64,000 nucleotides of DNA, from NCBI GenBank assembly GCA_028023455.1, contig JAQFVV010000012.1, forward strand, positions 16,694,364-16,758,363, written 5' to 3'. The position numbers and the translations under genes were made by a program. Under the pieces are notes generated by a model. That model saw only the letters and a program-made list of their open reading frames with translations, made no database searches and had not been told where the DNA came from. Origin of the DNA: Epiperipatus broadwayi (lineage: Eukaryota > Onychophora > Udeonychophora > Euonychophora > Peripatidae). Shown here in pieces: positions 39,401 through 47,490 of this stretch; the stretch's first letter is position 1, and each line of letters opens with the position of its first letter.

Positions 39401-39839
39401 TCGTCAAATGAGTCCAATGAAGAATCCAACAGCAGGCATATCAAGATGACCACTAAGCATCATCTATCAGATGAGTCTTTTATGAAATATCCCGATGAAC
39501 CAAAATCTTCTATTAGATTATTTGTTGGTAAGCATTGCAATAAACATTCTGAATTAAAACATACTTTTCGACCATCAATCAAACTTTTTCCTAAACAACA
39601 TTCTTCCCAAGAATCTGATCAGAGATTTGATCTTCGTTTTAATTATGAATCTGCTGAGTCTGAAACATATATGAGTAAAAAACAGAAAAAAGAAAGTGAT
39701 AATCTTAAAGAAGTTTTAATAAAAGATTTAAATATAGAAGAGAATTCAGTTTGTCAAGATCAGATAATGATTTTAAATGTATCTTCAGAAGATAATGAAA
39801 GTGTGGAAGAATTTAACGAAAAATTTAAATCTGCTATAG
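15306..39839 (+). CDS. TUBGCP6: Gamma-tubulin complex component 6, partial (8 exons, internal part)
   Basis: GCP6 is a structural subunit of the gamma-tubulin ring complex that nucleates microtubules. Exons at 15306-15415, 20911-21002, 21175-21314, 23565-23796, 27279-27367, 30245-30357, 30442-31351 and 39263-39839 join into about 754 open codons. Every intron is GT-AG and split codons are restored across each one. The first three exons match the end of the N-terminal GRIP domain (GVKLLSYLYEEALD; DIYEEFMITVHENYL; DKFYWTEAFVMT; DIYICGKSVNLLKLCCPE). Then come a charged coiled-coil stretch (about residues 160-310) and the low-complexity insertion that distinguishes GCP6 from GCP2-5. The N-terminus and the gamma-tubulin-binding C-terminal GRIP domain are missing from the window. 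The intron after 39839 is at least 24 kb if the gene is intact. Identification is by remembered family similarity, not by search. Confidence 0.93.
15416..17983. other. TUBGCP6 intron, left part
   Basis: AT-rich, no coding trace or clear repeat between exon a and the compound repeat at 17998. Confidence 0.6.
17984..17997. repeat. Left 14-bp flanking direct repeat
   Basis: AAGACTTTAGTTTT, identical to 20031-20044. Confidence 0.85.
17998..20030. mobile_element. Compound repeat element, 2 forward + 4.2 reverse units, 14-bp flanking repeats
   Basis: The unit is 318-337 bp and contains AGCGCCGTGTTTACAATTG, CAGCCTTTCAAGCTAATTGA, AATAAATGAATACTTTCCTC and GGATCCTCTTATTCCT. Forward copies are at 17998-18330 and 18331-18648; reverse copies at 18649-18985, 18986-19303, 19304-19623 and 19624-19959, plus a partial at 19960-20029. 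The copies are nearly identical. The block is bounded by AAGACTTTAGTTTT at 17984-17997 and 20031-20044, a 14-bp direct repeat that looks like a target duplication. It has no coding capacity and no poly(A). A diverged relative is at 36480-36700. The 14-bp length suggests a retro-type or Penelope-like insertion rather than a cut-and-paste one, which is inference. Confidence 0.85.
20031..20044. repeat. Right 14-bp flanking direct repeat
   Basis: AAGACTTTAGTTTT, identical to 17984-17997. Confidence 0.85.
20045..20910. other. TUBGCP6 intron, right part
   Basis: AT-rich, nothing recognised; ends at the exon b acceptor. Confidence 0.6.
20911..21002 (+). CDS. TUBGCP6: TUBGCP6 exon b
   Basis: Acceptor TTGCTAG|TTTT, donor CAGG|GTATGT. 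It encodes FIRNWILEGICRDIYEEFMI then TVHENYLLNQ, the conserved W-(x)5-6-D-x-YEEF-x-I segment of the Spc97/Spc98 family. It is too short to show as a long frame on its own. One base is left for exon c. Confidence 0.93.
21175..21314 (+). CDS. TUBGCP6: TUBGCP6 exon c
   Basis: Acceptor TTATAG|ATAAATT, donor CCTGAG|GTAAAC; the intron before it is only 172 bp. It encodes DKFYWTEAFVMTSTNITECV then PKFLTELAKDIYICGKSVNL and LKLCCPE. This is the most diagnostic block for GCP6 (FW/YW-x(n)-VP-x-FL then I-x-x-CGK-x-x-NLLK). It ends in phase 0. Confidence 0.95.
21664..21932. repeat. Long near-perfect hairpin
   Basis: The arm at 21664-21793 (AAATATTTAAACAAAAGG ... TTATAAGCAACA) is the reverse complement of 21803-21932 with very few mismatches, around a ~10-bp loop. 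The loop sequence ATATGAACTTTTG is repeated just outside the right arm, so the inverted copy plus a short direct repeat suggests a template-switch or foldback origin. It lies in an intron. Confidence 0.88.
21944..22010 (+). repeat. tRNA-derived SINE scrap
   Basis: GGTGGCCTAGTGGTTAGGAT is a good box A/D-arm of a Glu- or Gly-type tRNA, followed at once by GGCCCGGGGTCAACGC, a degraded box B. The anticodon arm is missing, so it is not a functional tRNA. Confidence 0.5.
22011..23564. other. TUBGCP6 intron
   Basis: AT-rich with simple TA-rich stretches near 23340-23420. The 100-codon frame over 21936-22238 is not supported. Confidence 0.55.
23565..23796 (+). CDS. TUBGCP6: TUBGCP6 exon d
   Basis: Acceptor TATTTAG|CATCAT, donor TTGCAAA|GTACGT. 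It encodes a short link and then a charged helical segment (SKAYVSRMLQIARQRMLTRE; KQLLLTQARETAVKELQRLQ), the start of the coiled-coil region after GRIP1. One base is left over. The ATG at 23571 is internal, not a start. Confidence 0.9.
24010..24160 (-). repeat. tRNA-derived SINE-like sequence
   Basis: On the minus strand, TAACTCAGTTGGTAGAGTG fits box A and the D arm, and GATGCGAGTTCAACTTC about 45 bases later fits box B. The acceptor stem does not pair, so this is a SINE head or pseudo-tRNA. Confidence 0.5.
24227..24250. repeat. (ATT)n microsatellite
   Basis: About seven ATT units next to the Penelope-like remnant. Confidence 0.85.
24262..25015 (-). pseudogene. Penelope-like retroelement 3' part with GIY-YIG domain
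   Basis: Penelope-like elements encode an RT joined to a GIY-YIG endonuclease. Read on the minus strand: TTVYRKPTHTGKYLAYTPNH (25000-24920) is the end of the RT; RRTKQGIVLSLWNGA follows. After a break, CIYEIPCECGRKYIGETCRP (24580-24520) is the GIY-YIG start in the family's variant form, then EQQLKEHK. After another frameshift, ADHVCTNDHMLKWKNTKIL and KEAAHMTMVNNP with a final HNVWKPLINLAL complete the C-terminus by 24262. It is 5'-truncated, with at least two frame breaks. Confidence 0.88.
25016..27278. other. TUBGCP6 intron
   Basis: AT-rich; holds only a SINE-like piece at 26605-26790. Confidence 0.55.
26605..26790 (+). repeat. tRNA-derived SINE-like sequence
   Basis: ACCTGGGTTCAAATCCTGGT (26650-26669) is a perfect box B; the preceding GCAACAATGATGAACTCACC region is a degraded box A. 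The tail CAATCTAGCTAGTTGGCAAA ... TTTAGCTGTTCTTA resembles CAATCTAGTTAGCTATCCC ... CTAGCCATTCTTA at 41420-41475, so a SINE family with a shared tail is plausible. Confidence 0.5.
27279..27367 (+). CDS. TUBGCP6: TUBGCP6 exon e
   Basis: Acceptor CTTTATAG|ATAATC, donor AAAGAG|GTTAAT (a weak but legal donor). It encodes NNLFEKKKAEDAKKRQHFQE then LKEQMQQDKE, continuing the coiled coil with KR-x-x-F-x-x-LKEQ as in GCP6. It begins by completing the codon left by exon d and ends in phase 0. Confidence 0.88.
27368..29394. other. TUBGCP6 intron with a diverged tandem duplication
   Basis: Segments 28628-28775 and 28812-28942 are diverged copies (AATTCCATAACCCAAAAATT / AATTCCATAATCCAAAAAAT; CTTCTTTTGTCTTCTTGAAG / GTTCTTTTGCCTTCTTGAAG). 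A poly-G run sits at 28181-28192. No exon seen. Confidence 0.6.
29395..29990 (+). pseudogene. RTE-like LINE C-terminal remnant
   Basis: A heavily broken end of an RTE-like polymerase, spread over frames. Recognisable pieces in order: INEKKIEAMNNFV, ISTKANKIEEINRLMKI, FGRLNFIFKEIMPQV, FNQCILLVLIYD, then KDMMLGMTRKDKIN and TTITDDVIIKIKI. These fit the family's segment after the RT catalytic site (..EINRRIK.., ..FNQCVLPVLTYG.., ..MLG-x-x-x-RDRI..). It is unrelated in sequence to the RTE copy in the foldback element at nucleotide level, so it is an older insertion. Confidence 0.75.
30245..30357 (+). CDS. TUBGCP6: TUBGCP6 exon f
   Basis: Acceptor TATATAG|CGTCGT, donor TTATAA|GTATGG. It encodes RRLLEKQKQAEKDARYALDE then TKIDYPQISLVPRVHSYK. 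It leaves AA, completed to Asn by the first base of the next exon. Only 84 bp of intron follow. Confidence 0.87.
30442..31351 (+). CDS. TUBGCP6: TUBGCP6 exon g (coiled coil and start of the central insertion)
   Basis: Acceptor CATTTTAG|TGATG, donor AATATG|GTAATG. It begins DELLTYYSHVNVEIAHREQR then LLWNVKRQKNDFARKVFLN, matching the GCP6 segment L-x-x-YYSKL-like/RREQ-x-x-LW-x-x-x-R. The remaining ~230 residues are acidic and low in conservation. They contain two similar blocks, LPNWAQKTLI (about residue 96 of the exon) and MPKWAQIRLL (about residue 144), a small internal duplication. An ATG at 30410 lies in the intron and is not the start. Confidence 0.92.
31352..32170. other. TUBGCP6 intron, left part
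   Basis: AT-rich; nothing recognised. Confidence 0.5.
32171..34260. repeat. GC-richer unclassified repeat block
   Basis: Higher GC than its surroundings. It starts with a 40-bp direct repeat (TTTATAAAATTGATTTTAAAA at 32176 and 32217) and a palindrome at 32254-32284 (CCTGTTTTAATCAA ... TTGATTAAAAACAGG). Inside, TTGGAGAGTG at 33062 and its reverse complement CACTCTCCAA ending at 33413 bound a 352-bp segment, with TA on both sides. A half-unit around AAATGCTTTGGCAGTCGT (33110) recurs as AAATGCTGGGGCAGACGT (33524). It could be an LTR or a composite of small DNA elements; there is no coding evidence. Confidence 0.5.
34261..36470. other. TUBGCP6 intron, middle
   Basis: AT-rich. 34545-34700 is the second copy of the dispersed repeat at 12230. 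No exon seen; the 64-codon frame at 35734 is unsupported. Confidence 0.5.
36475..36700. repeat. Diverged single copy of the 17998-20030 unit
   Basis: TTTTATATAGCGCAATGTTT, ATTAAGCTATTGCACATGCG and AACAATAAATGAATACTCCC match the order of motifs in the 320-bp unit. It is itself a foldback: 36555-36579 is the exact reverse complement of 36671-36695. Confidence 0.75.
36701..37914. other. TUBGCP6 intron, AT-rich
   Basis: Nothing recognised; many A/T homopolymers. Confidence 0.5.
37915..38619 (+). mobile_element. 5'-truncated LINE 3' end with intact C-terminal frame
   Basis: An open frame from 37930 to 38472 (180 residues) encodes the end of a non-LTR retrotransposon protein. The zinc-knuckle-like motif LCQLCSTADETITHLLYFCP (about residues 88-107) has the Cys-x2-Cys...His-x4/5-Cys pattern found after the RT/RNase H region in I/Jockey/CR1-type LINEs. 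It is followed by a 3' UTR, AATAAAA at 38589 and an A13 tail ending at 38619. Base composition is clearly richer in C and G than the surrounding intron and the frame is undamaged, so the insertion is probably recent. An upstream stop at 37909 fits 5' truncation at insertion. Confidence 0.8.
38620..39262. other. TUBGCP6 intron, end
   Basis: AT-rich; a poly-C run at 39197-39206; ends at the exon h acceptor. Confidence 0.5.
39263..39839 (+). CDS. TUBGCP6: TUBGCP6 exon h (repeat-bearing part of the insertion)
   Basis: Acceptor TTAATAG|ATTGTG, donor GCTATAG|GTAATG; it is in phase with exon g. It encodes 192 residues rich in Ser, Glu, Lys and His. Residues 16-120 carry five copies of a 21-24 residue unit with the invariant pattern I-[KR]-x5-H-x3-[E/H]-S: Ile at residues 18, 39, 60, 84 and 106, His always 7 later, Ser always 12 later. 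The assignment to GCP6 rests on phase, strand and compositional continuity with exon g, since the insertion is poorly conserved. The next exon is not found within the window. Confidence 0.78.
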
Positions 39840-42800
39840 GTAATGAAGTTTTTTTTTTTTTTAGTTAAGAAATAAATATTTAATTTTTTAAAATAGATTT
39901 TATATAAAATAAATTAATAAATTTATATGCATTGATTTATATATAAATTATAATCTTGATTATCCAATATAAATATCAATCAGTGACAAAACATAAATAT
40001 AATTCATTAATTATTTTAACTTTAGTACTATTATTTGAATTATTCAAACAGTGCATTTTATTAAATTATATTTGCTTTTCATGGTTTAATGGAAAGGAAG
40101 AATGATAGCTTTTAGAATTGAATATTCATGGATTATGGAACTCCAACTAGTGCTTGAACTTCTTATAAATTTCCAAACAATAAATCATTAGATTATTTTT
40201 TAATTAACCTAATTATAGAAAATGCATTTAGTATACAGTTTTACATTACAATCAGTTAAAATACAATCTTTAAAGTATAAAAGATAAATGAAGCAGCATT
40301 ATCATTTAGTGCAAAATAAGATTTAGCAATGGAAATGTCATGAAAGAGATTTATTACATTTTTTTTTTTTGTTAAACAAACAAAAAAATTTAATGATTAT
40401 TAAATTAAATATTTAGATAAATCAATCAATATAATACTTCTGTTAATACAACTTATAAAATACAATATAACAATTTGTCAATTGCTAAAACAGAGAATCA
40501 TTAATATAAATAAAATAATAACTATTGCCAAGCATTTTCATCCCCTACGAGTCTTTATTAAGGCAATAAAATACTCCTATTTTCTCCTAAGCGATAAATT
40601 AATATTTAATCAATAAAATTGCTGATGATCAAAAGAAAAAATACAAGAACAATATTAGCAAGGAAGATAGTAAATTGAATACCTTGGATTATAAATATAA
40701 TAAACACAGAAATATGAATGAAGGATCGATCAAAAGTATTTTATTATATCAATCTGAAACTTTGAAAAAGTAAAAGGAAATTGAAGTATATGAAAATAGA
40801 ATTATAAACAAAAATAAATGGATATCTGGGAACTTAATGATATAGGGAGATAACAGTCTGGTATAATTATGTATAAAAGCATGGATAAAATAGATTATCA
40901 ACTAATAATGGAATAGCAGCTATCAAAGAAATGGAAAAGGGATGATCTAAGAAAAAGTCGATGCAAGAAAAAGAAACTCCTTTAATTAAAAAAACAATAA
41001 GTTGGGAGTTAAACCACAATAACATTATAATGTATTCTTAGGGAAATAATAATAATTAAACTAAAAAAATACTATGACTTTAGTTTTTTTTTTATTTGTT
41101 TATATGATCAATATATATATATTGTAGTATGTCATAAATAACGTAATTATTAAGTATTATTAAAACTTAAAGAAGTAAGATATAATAGGAAAGTTTCGCA
41201 AAAGAAATTTTAAAATGAGTTTTTAAGTAATTAATGTTCTTAAAAAATTATTCTGTCACAGATATTTTCTATTATCTGGTTCACTAGTTAATATGTTTCT
41301 GAATTTTTTTTTTGCAATCTTTAGAGAATGTAATTAAATGCAAACACACACACACACATTTTAAGTATTTTTCACATAATATTAATTTGTAATGTTAAGC
41401 AAACATAGTTGCCTCGTAACCAATCTAGTTAGCTATCCCATTACTAGTCAGTTGATGGATATCTAGCCATTCTTATGTGATATTTTTTTTTTTTATCTCT
41501 ATAGGAAGTTGCTGGTGAGGCCTTTGTTAAACAATGGGCTTTTAAAATATTTTACTTTTACCTGTTCATTTTTAAAGTAATGAAAAAATAATAATTTTCT
41601 ACAGTTATAACTGAACAGTAAAACTCATTTTATTTTAATTGTATAATTATAAAAGAAACTTATAAAATTATGTGATGAGTTTTTGGAAATTATTTTTTAA
41701 TATTAACCCTTCTGATTTCAACATTTCCCTTCTTTTCCAAATGGCAAGAAGATCAATATTTTATTTCTAGGAATAAAAAGCTTATTATATATTAAGAACC
41801 AATAAATTATAATTAATTTATTAATCAAAATAACAATTATGTTATTATTTTATTTTGAAACTTGTTTGGATATTGTTTCAAATTAGGAATATTTCCAGAA
41901 GTTTACTTATTTTATGAAGATTCTTGCTCTGTATGACTTAGTACAGTGTAGATCAAGGACCATGGCTCATGGCTTTATCTTCCATTGCTCAAACTCTTAT
42001 GAACTCTTGAAAAATAAACCATTCAGTTATTACTATTATTAATTTTGTTTTTAGTTAATTGGTTTTTTTTTGGTTATTTAAATATAATTAACTGTAAAAT
42101 CTATATACAAGTATAAGCTTGTTTAAATATGTTAATTGTTTTTGGTATTATATTACCAAAAAAATTAATTAGTATATATTTTTATAAATAAAAATAATAA
42201 GCATCAATCTTGAAAATATTAAGCCATTCAGCTACTTTATTTATGGTCAATATCTGTAGCATTCTTGAGAAATTTCTGCTGATGTGAGATATACTTTCAT
42301 GTAGTTCTACATTATAGTAATAAATCAATTTTAGACAATAATAAACAATTGATTAAAAAGAAAAATGTATTGAAAGTGACTCGTGCTCTCACCAAACATT
42401 CAAAATTGTTTATTATTAAGAATATTTAAACCATAAAGAAAATATTATTTTCGAAAATTGGTGAATTATGAATTATCTTCAATTTCCCCAATTTTTTTAA
42501 TGGTATTTTTAAAGTTACACTTATATTGGCATTAATCTTTAACACAACAATTATTCTACAATGCTTCTTTAAGAATATGTAGTAAACATTTTTTTAGGGA
42601 GTTTATTTATAATCAATTTCAGTAGTATAATTATTAGTAAAATTAACTGAATATTTAAATATTACTAACTAGAGAATAAAAAATAAAAATAAACCTATAT
42701 TAACTGACAGTTGAAAATTCTGATGAATAGTGCCTATTCTTATAAGGGGATCTTTCTCTTTTGTGAATTATTTAAGAAGAATATATTTTGGAGCTTTTTA

Positions 42801-43675
42801 TCATTTTAAGAATATTGTAGCACCTACATATGGACAACTTAGCTTAGCAACAATTGGGTGCAATTTATAAACCATTTCTAGGATTTCTTTATAATTATAT
42901 ATAAATTACACCAGATTGTTGGTTAGCTGAATTATTCATATTGCAAAGACTATAAATATCAGAATTATATATTTTACATACTTTCAGCTTTTATAAAAAA
43001 TAAATAATTTGTTAGTGAATCTATTCCAGCTATCTTTTTCTATGAGAAGATCTTACCAAATTTATGGGAAATAGTTCATTGATAATGGTTACTTCTATTT
43101 CCAATGACAGGCTTTTAAATATCTGCCAGTACAGTTCAGATGTGATAACCAAGTCACATTGATATCATATTGATGAAAAATATCAAATAGATATATTCTA
43201 AATTTGATTTAATTGTATGAGACAATATTATAGTATATATAAAGAAATGCAAAAAAGGATTGATCAACATTAAAATAATAACCAAATCATGATAGTAAAA
43301 ATGACAAATAAATAAAAGAATTATATTAAAATAGTATGTATAAAAAATATTTTCTGAAAAAAAAAAACTACAACACACATTTAATTTTATGATTTATGCA
43401 TTAAAAAATAAAACTTTTTTTTTTGAACCACAATTTTGGTTGTTATATGTTATTTTAAATAAAAGTATGGGGCATACGTAAATTAATTAATTCAATATAC
43501 GTGAGGCATCCATGAATTAATTAATTCAGCCACTATAATTTAATCACTATTAGATAATGGTTGTGATTGATTTAATTAATGTATGGATGCTCCACACTTA
43601 TATTTGAGGTTACATATAACAAATTTATTTTTAGCACATTACTCATTAAATGAAATAAAAGTGTTTTCTTAGTAA
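39840..43675. other. AT-rich non-coding stretch (probable TUBGCP6 intron)
   Basis: No exon found. It contains the LINE scrap at 40735, a (CA)n run at 41343-41358, and the SINE-tail-like piece at 41405-41475. Confidence 0.5.
40735..41000 (+). pseudogene. LINE C-terminal scrap
   Basis: LLYQSETLKK then KEIEVYENRIINKNKWI resemble the Y-G-x-E-T-x-x-L-x-K...LE-x-FE-x-x-x-x-R-x-I segment of LINE polymerases, and NGKGMI-x-EKVDARKR near 40930-40970 resembles the basic G-K-R-x-x-G-x-P-x-x-RW tail. It contains many stops. Confidence 0.42.
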
Positions 43676-43682
43676 ATACTTT

Positions 43683-44949
43683 GGTAGTTTTATAATAGCG
43701 TGTTGAAACCGCCTGAGGGCGTTATTTTTATGATAGCGCACAGAAATATGCCATTTAGGCGGCCTCTGCTATTGAACATTCTATTTCTAATGCATAAGCC
43801 TAGAAATAGTCCGTCGTATGTGGTGGCTGTATCTATTTCTATGCTAATGCACAGAAACATGATGTTTAATCTGCCGCAGAAGCTATCGTGTCAGCTTACA
43901 GCTCAGATTTGTGGTAAGCATTTTTGATGTGCGATTACATTTCACTTTTAGGTACAGTATTGTATGAGGGTGGCTGGAATTCCGAATGTCAAAACTATTT
44001 TAATATTCATTAAGACCTTCTCCCCCTCTATCTCATGTTTTATGAATGTCTACTAACAATTATGAGTATAGTCTCATGTTTCCGTAGCCCAGATTTCCTG
44101 CTCAAAAAATTCGGCAAGTGTAGGTGCAAGTGCAATTTTGATCAAATCCCGCTCTCAGTCACGTTTCTGTGAGCTTAATAAAATGGCTGAAATAGGAAAG
44201 TTTCCGAAACTCAAAGTTCTCTGACTGCTGGAAGGGTTATCAAACAAAAGAGCTTGAAGCTGCATGCGTGCTGTTCCTGAAGAGCCAAAAAAGTTGGTTT
44301 TAATTGCCGTATATATTTGTTTTTGTAATTACCGTAAAAACTTTGTTAACTTTCGAGTTTCGTTCCGTTTTGTTAAGAATAGTACCCCCCCCCCAAGTAT
44401 GACTTTCTGTTGTAAATGTTACCGTTAAATGGAAATATATTTATTTGTAATTTAAAAAAAAAAAAAATCTGATTTTGTAGAATACCAAACTGAAAATATA
44501 AGTAATGAGAAGAATAAAAAGTAACTACTTTTTAAAATTAATTTTGATTTATGTATTTTTTTGTTAAAAATTGATTTGATATTACTTTTAAATGTGATAA
44601 ACAAATCAAAAAAAAAAAAACCCTGGCCTGAAAATATAAGTAATGAAAAGAATAAAAAGTTAAGTACTTTTTTTAAATTCATTTTGATTTATGCATTTTT
44701 TTGTTAAAAAATTTATTTGATATTACTTTTAAATGTGATAAACAATGAAAAGAATAAAAATTAAGTATTTTTTTAAGTTTATTTTGATTTATGCATTTTT
44801 TTGTTAAAAAATTTATTTGATATTACTTTTAAATGTGATAAACAAACCAAAAAAAAAAAAAAAACCCCGGCCCCAGAAACATTATATTTATCTTTGTTTA
44901 CAAACAACCACGCCATCATGCAGTTTCAACACGCTATTATAAAACTACC
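43683..44949. mobile_element. 1.27-kb non-autonomous DNA element with GGTAGTTTTA ends
   Basis: A 27-bp perfect terminal inverted repeat (GGTAGTTTTATAATAGCGTG...) flanked by ATACTTT at 43676-43682 and 44950-44956. The left part contains three hairpin motifs like CTATTTCTATGCTAATGCACAGAAA (43722-43750, 43781-43809, 43833-43860) as in the element at 3705. The right part has three tandem ~110-154-bp units ending in TTTAAATGTGATAAACAA plus poly-A and CCCCGG. There is no coding capacity. A poly-C run (44386-44395) sits in the middle. Confidence 0.87.
44458..44875. repeat. Tandem repeat inside the GG-ended element
   Basis: Three units with GAAAAGAATAAAAAGTTAAG and TTTGATATTACTTTTAAATG; the middle unit lacks the A-rich/CCCGG piece. 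Confidence 0.85.
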
Positions 44950-44956
44950 ATACTTT

Positions 44957-45800
44957 TTATAAATGTAATTTATTTTTTTAATATTTGAGTCTATCCCTAT
45001 ATCACTTATCATAAACAGGAAAGTTATTCATTTTCAAATTTAAAAAAGAATGTAATCAATGCTGCTGTATTTTTGGTATTTGAAATTAAATTTGTCTGCA
45101 TTAAAACTCAGCTCCAAGATTTTTGTGTTTATAAAGGCAGCAATTTGTAAAAGCAAGTTTTCGGTAATTAATCAAGAGAAATTAATATTTCATCTGATGT
45201 ATACAGGGGCCAGATTTACCTAAGTGAGCGATATACTCATTAATAAATTTTTGAAAAATAAATACAGACTTAAACTTAAACAGTTTATTACTCTGAATAT
45301 ATAATTAGTAAATTTAATAATTCACCTAGTGGTTTGCTCGTTGTTTTACATTAAATTAACTTGCATATACAATTAGAGAATCTTTTTACTTTCACCTACA
45401 ATTGTATTAATTAGTATTTTTGTCATTTATAGCCCCTGTACGAACAGTTTTTTTATGGTGTTGAACTAAAATACTGCATTTTGTTTCACTGTACTTTATT
45501 CTGTACTGATAACTCTTCATGGTTAATTCTGCAATATATGCACTTTTCGGCATACTAAATCGTTCACGCACTGCTACACTGCAAGCATGATACTGCTCAT
45601 CCTGCACTCTGTATATAATACTGTTCACATAACTAGATTGGCAGTTTTGTTTCACTGCATCTAATTGCATAATTACTTGTTACATCTTTACAAATTAGCT
45701 TATCTACACTATTTCAATTTTGTATAATTTAAATTATGCATACTAATTTTTTCTAGAATGAATTTAAATGTCTTTTATTATTGACTAAATTTATTCACAT
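44957..45800. other. Non-coding flank
   Basis: Not assigned. An 87-codon minus-strand frame at 45407-45670 matches nothing I recognise. Confidence 0.45.
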
Positions 45801-45805
45801 ACACT

Positions 45806-46157
45806 TGCTATGTACGAATGTATAACATAAAGCTACATACCTGCTTATAGTGTGACGCTGCTAAATAAATATAAAGAGAGTGCTACTATCGTTTATCTGG
45901 CCTGGACAGAAGTGACCGATAAGTGTCCAAAGATAAATAGCGAGAACTTTTCTCTCTCTTGTGTCCTGGTTCCCTCGTGCAGTTTTGTGCCTTGGATAAA
46001 AGATAATACTCCAAGAAGAAGCCATAATGGAAATGGTAAAGTGAAAACTATGTATAATAAACTTGTAAATAACTAGTGAACTTTTGCTAACGTTAACTCA
46101 TGATGGATTATAAGTGTTTATTCGTATATGTAAATATTTTAGTGATTTGTTATATTT
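45806..46157 (+). repeat. 5' LTR, left piece
   Basis: TGCTATGTACGAATGTATAA ... to TTATATTT, where the insert begins. It includes AAATAAATATAAAGAGAG, a likely TATA region. Confidence 0.93.
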
Positions 46158-46601
46158 GGTAGTTGTGACTTACGGCCCATGTGGCCGTCAGAGGCGCTAT
46201 TTCCGTGTCATCCACAGAAATATCCAGATTAGGGGCCCAAAAGCAGATGACGCAAAGTTCCAGCCGCTAGACGGCGCTGTTCACCATGCATACGAACAGT
46301 AGCCTTATGCCAAGTAGCTGCCAGCACTATTTCCCGCTTGGTGGCACTGTTAGCCATAGGTAAACCGATCCAGCTTACATCGTCTGCTAAACAGCAATCA
46401 CCCAGCAATCTAGCCCACTAGGTGGCGCTGTTTCTCCACGCTATGCGCGGAAAAAACGGCACCGTTTAGAAGCGATATTTACACTCGCTTGCTAGTTCCG
46501 GTTTACATCCACGTTCTTAACACAAACATAGCGAGTAATGTGAAGGTGTGAATAATATAGAAAACCATAACTATTTAAATCTGCTTTAAAATTTAATATT
46601 C
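46158..46601 (+). repeat. Left subterminal module
   Basis: Contains TTTCCGTGTCATCCACAGAA (hairpin-like, 46201-46220) and several GGTGGCGCTGTT / GACGGCGCTGTT motifs at 46270, 46340 and 46430. It mirrors 58092-58535. Confidence 0.85.
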
Positions 46602-47490
46602 TTACATTGAGTTTCACTCTCTGATAAATCTATATATTTTTAAATTATTTTATTTTAAAAATCGATCTTTTTTTTTTTCTGTAAAAATGTTTTTTATTTT
46701 TTTATTTTACCACTTCCGTTTTACTTCAATCTTTCAAAACTGCTAAAAATCGTTAGTTTGAAAAGTAATTGTTTGTAAAACTTTTTTTTTTATACTTTAA
46801 AATAATATTTCAAGCAACTTCTAAAGTAATACAAATTACATTTCTGTTTATAGATCTTTTATTTCGCAAACGTGTTATTTTAAAAAGATAAATTTGCGTT
46901 TTGTTACGTGCGCGAACAATAATTCGAAGATCTCTTACACAATAAATATTTTTAAATTACTGGAGAGAAAACAATATTGCGTTTTCGATCTCTTCTTGTT
47001 ACTCCCAATATACATCTCTCCATACTTCTTTGCGTGGTCTGATTACATTGAGTTTCACTCTCTGATAAATCTATATATTTTTAAATTATTTTATTTTAAA
47101 AATCGATCTTTTTTTTTTCTGTAAAAATGTTTTTTATTTTTTTTAAAAAGTAATTTTACCACTTCCGTTTTACTTCAATCTTTCAAAACTGCTAAAAATC
47201 GTTAGTTTGAAAAGTAATTGTTTGTAAAACTTTTTTTTTTATACTTTAAAATAATATTTCAAGCAACTTCTAAAGTAATACAAATTACATTTCTGTTTAT
47301 AGATCTTTTATTTCGCAAACGTGTTATTTTAAAAAGATAAATTTGCGTTTTGTTACGTGCGCGAACAATAATTCGAAGATCTCTTACACAATAAATATTT
47401 TTAAATTACTGGAGAGAAAACAATATTGCGTTTTCGATCTCTTCTTGTTACTCCCAATATACATCTCTCCATACTTCTTTGAGTGGTCTG
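46602..47490. repeat. Left arm tandem modules (two copies)
   Basis: Copies at 46602-47042 and 47043-47490, ~441-448 bp, nearly identical. Each ends with the reverse complement of the LINE's last coding segment (CATCTCTCCATACTTCTTTG). The repeated 64-76 codon frames here are artefacts of the repetition. Confidence 0.9.
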
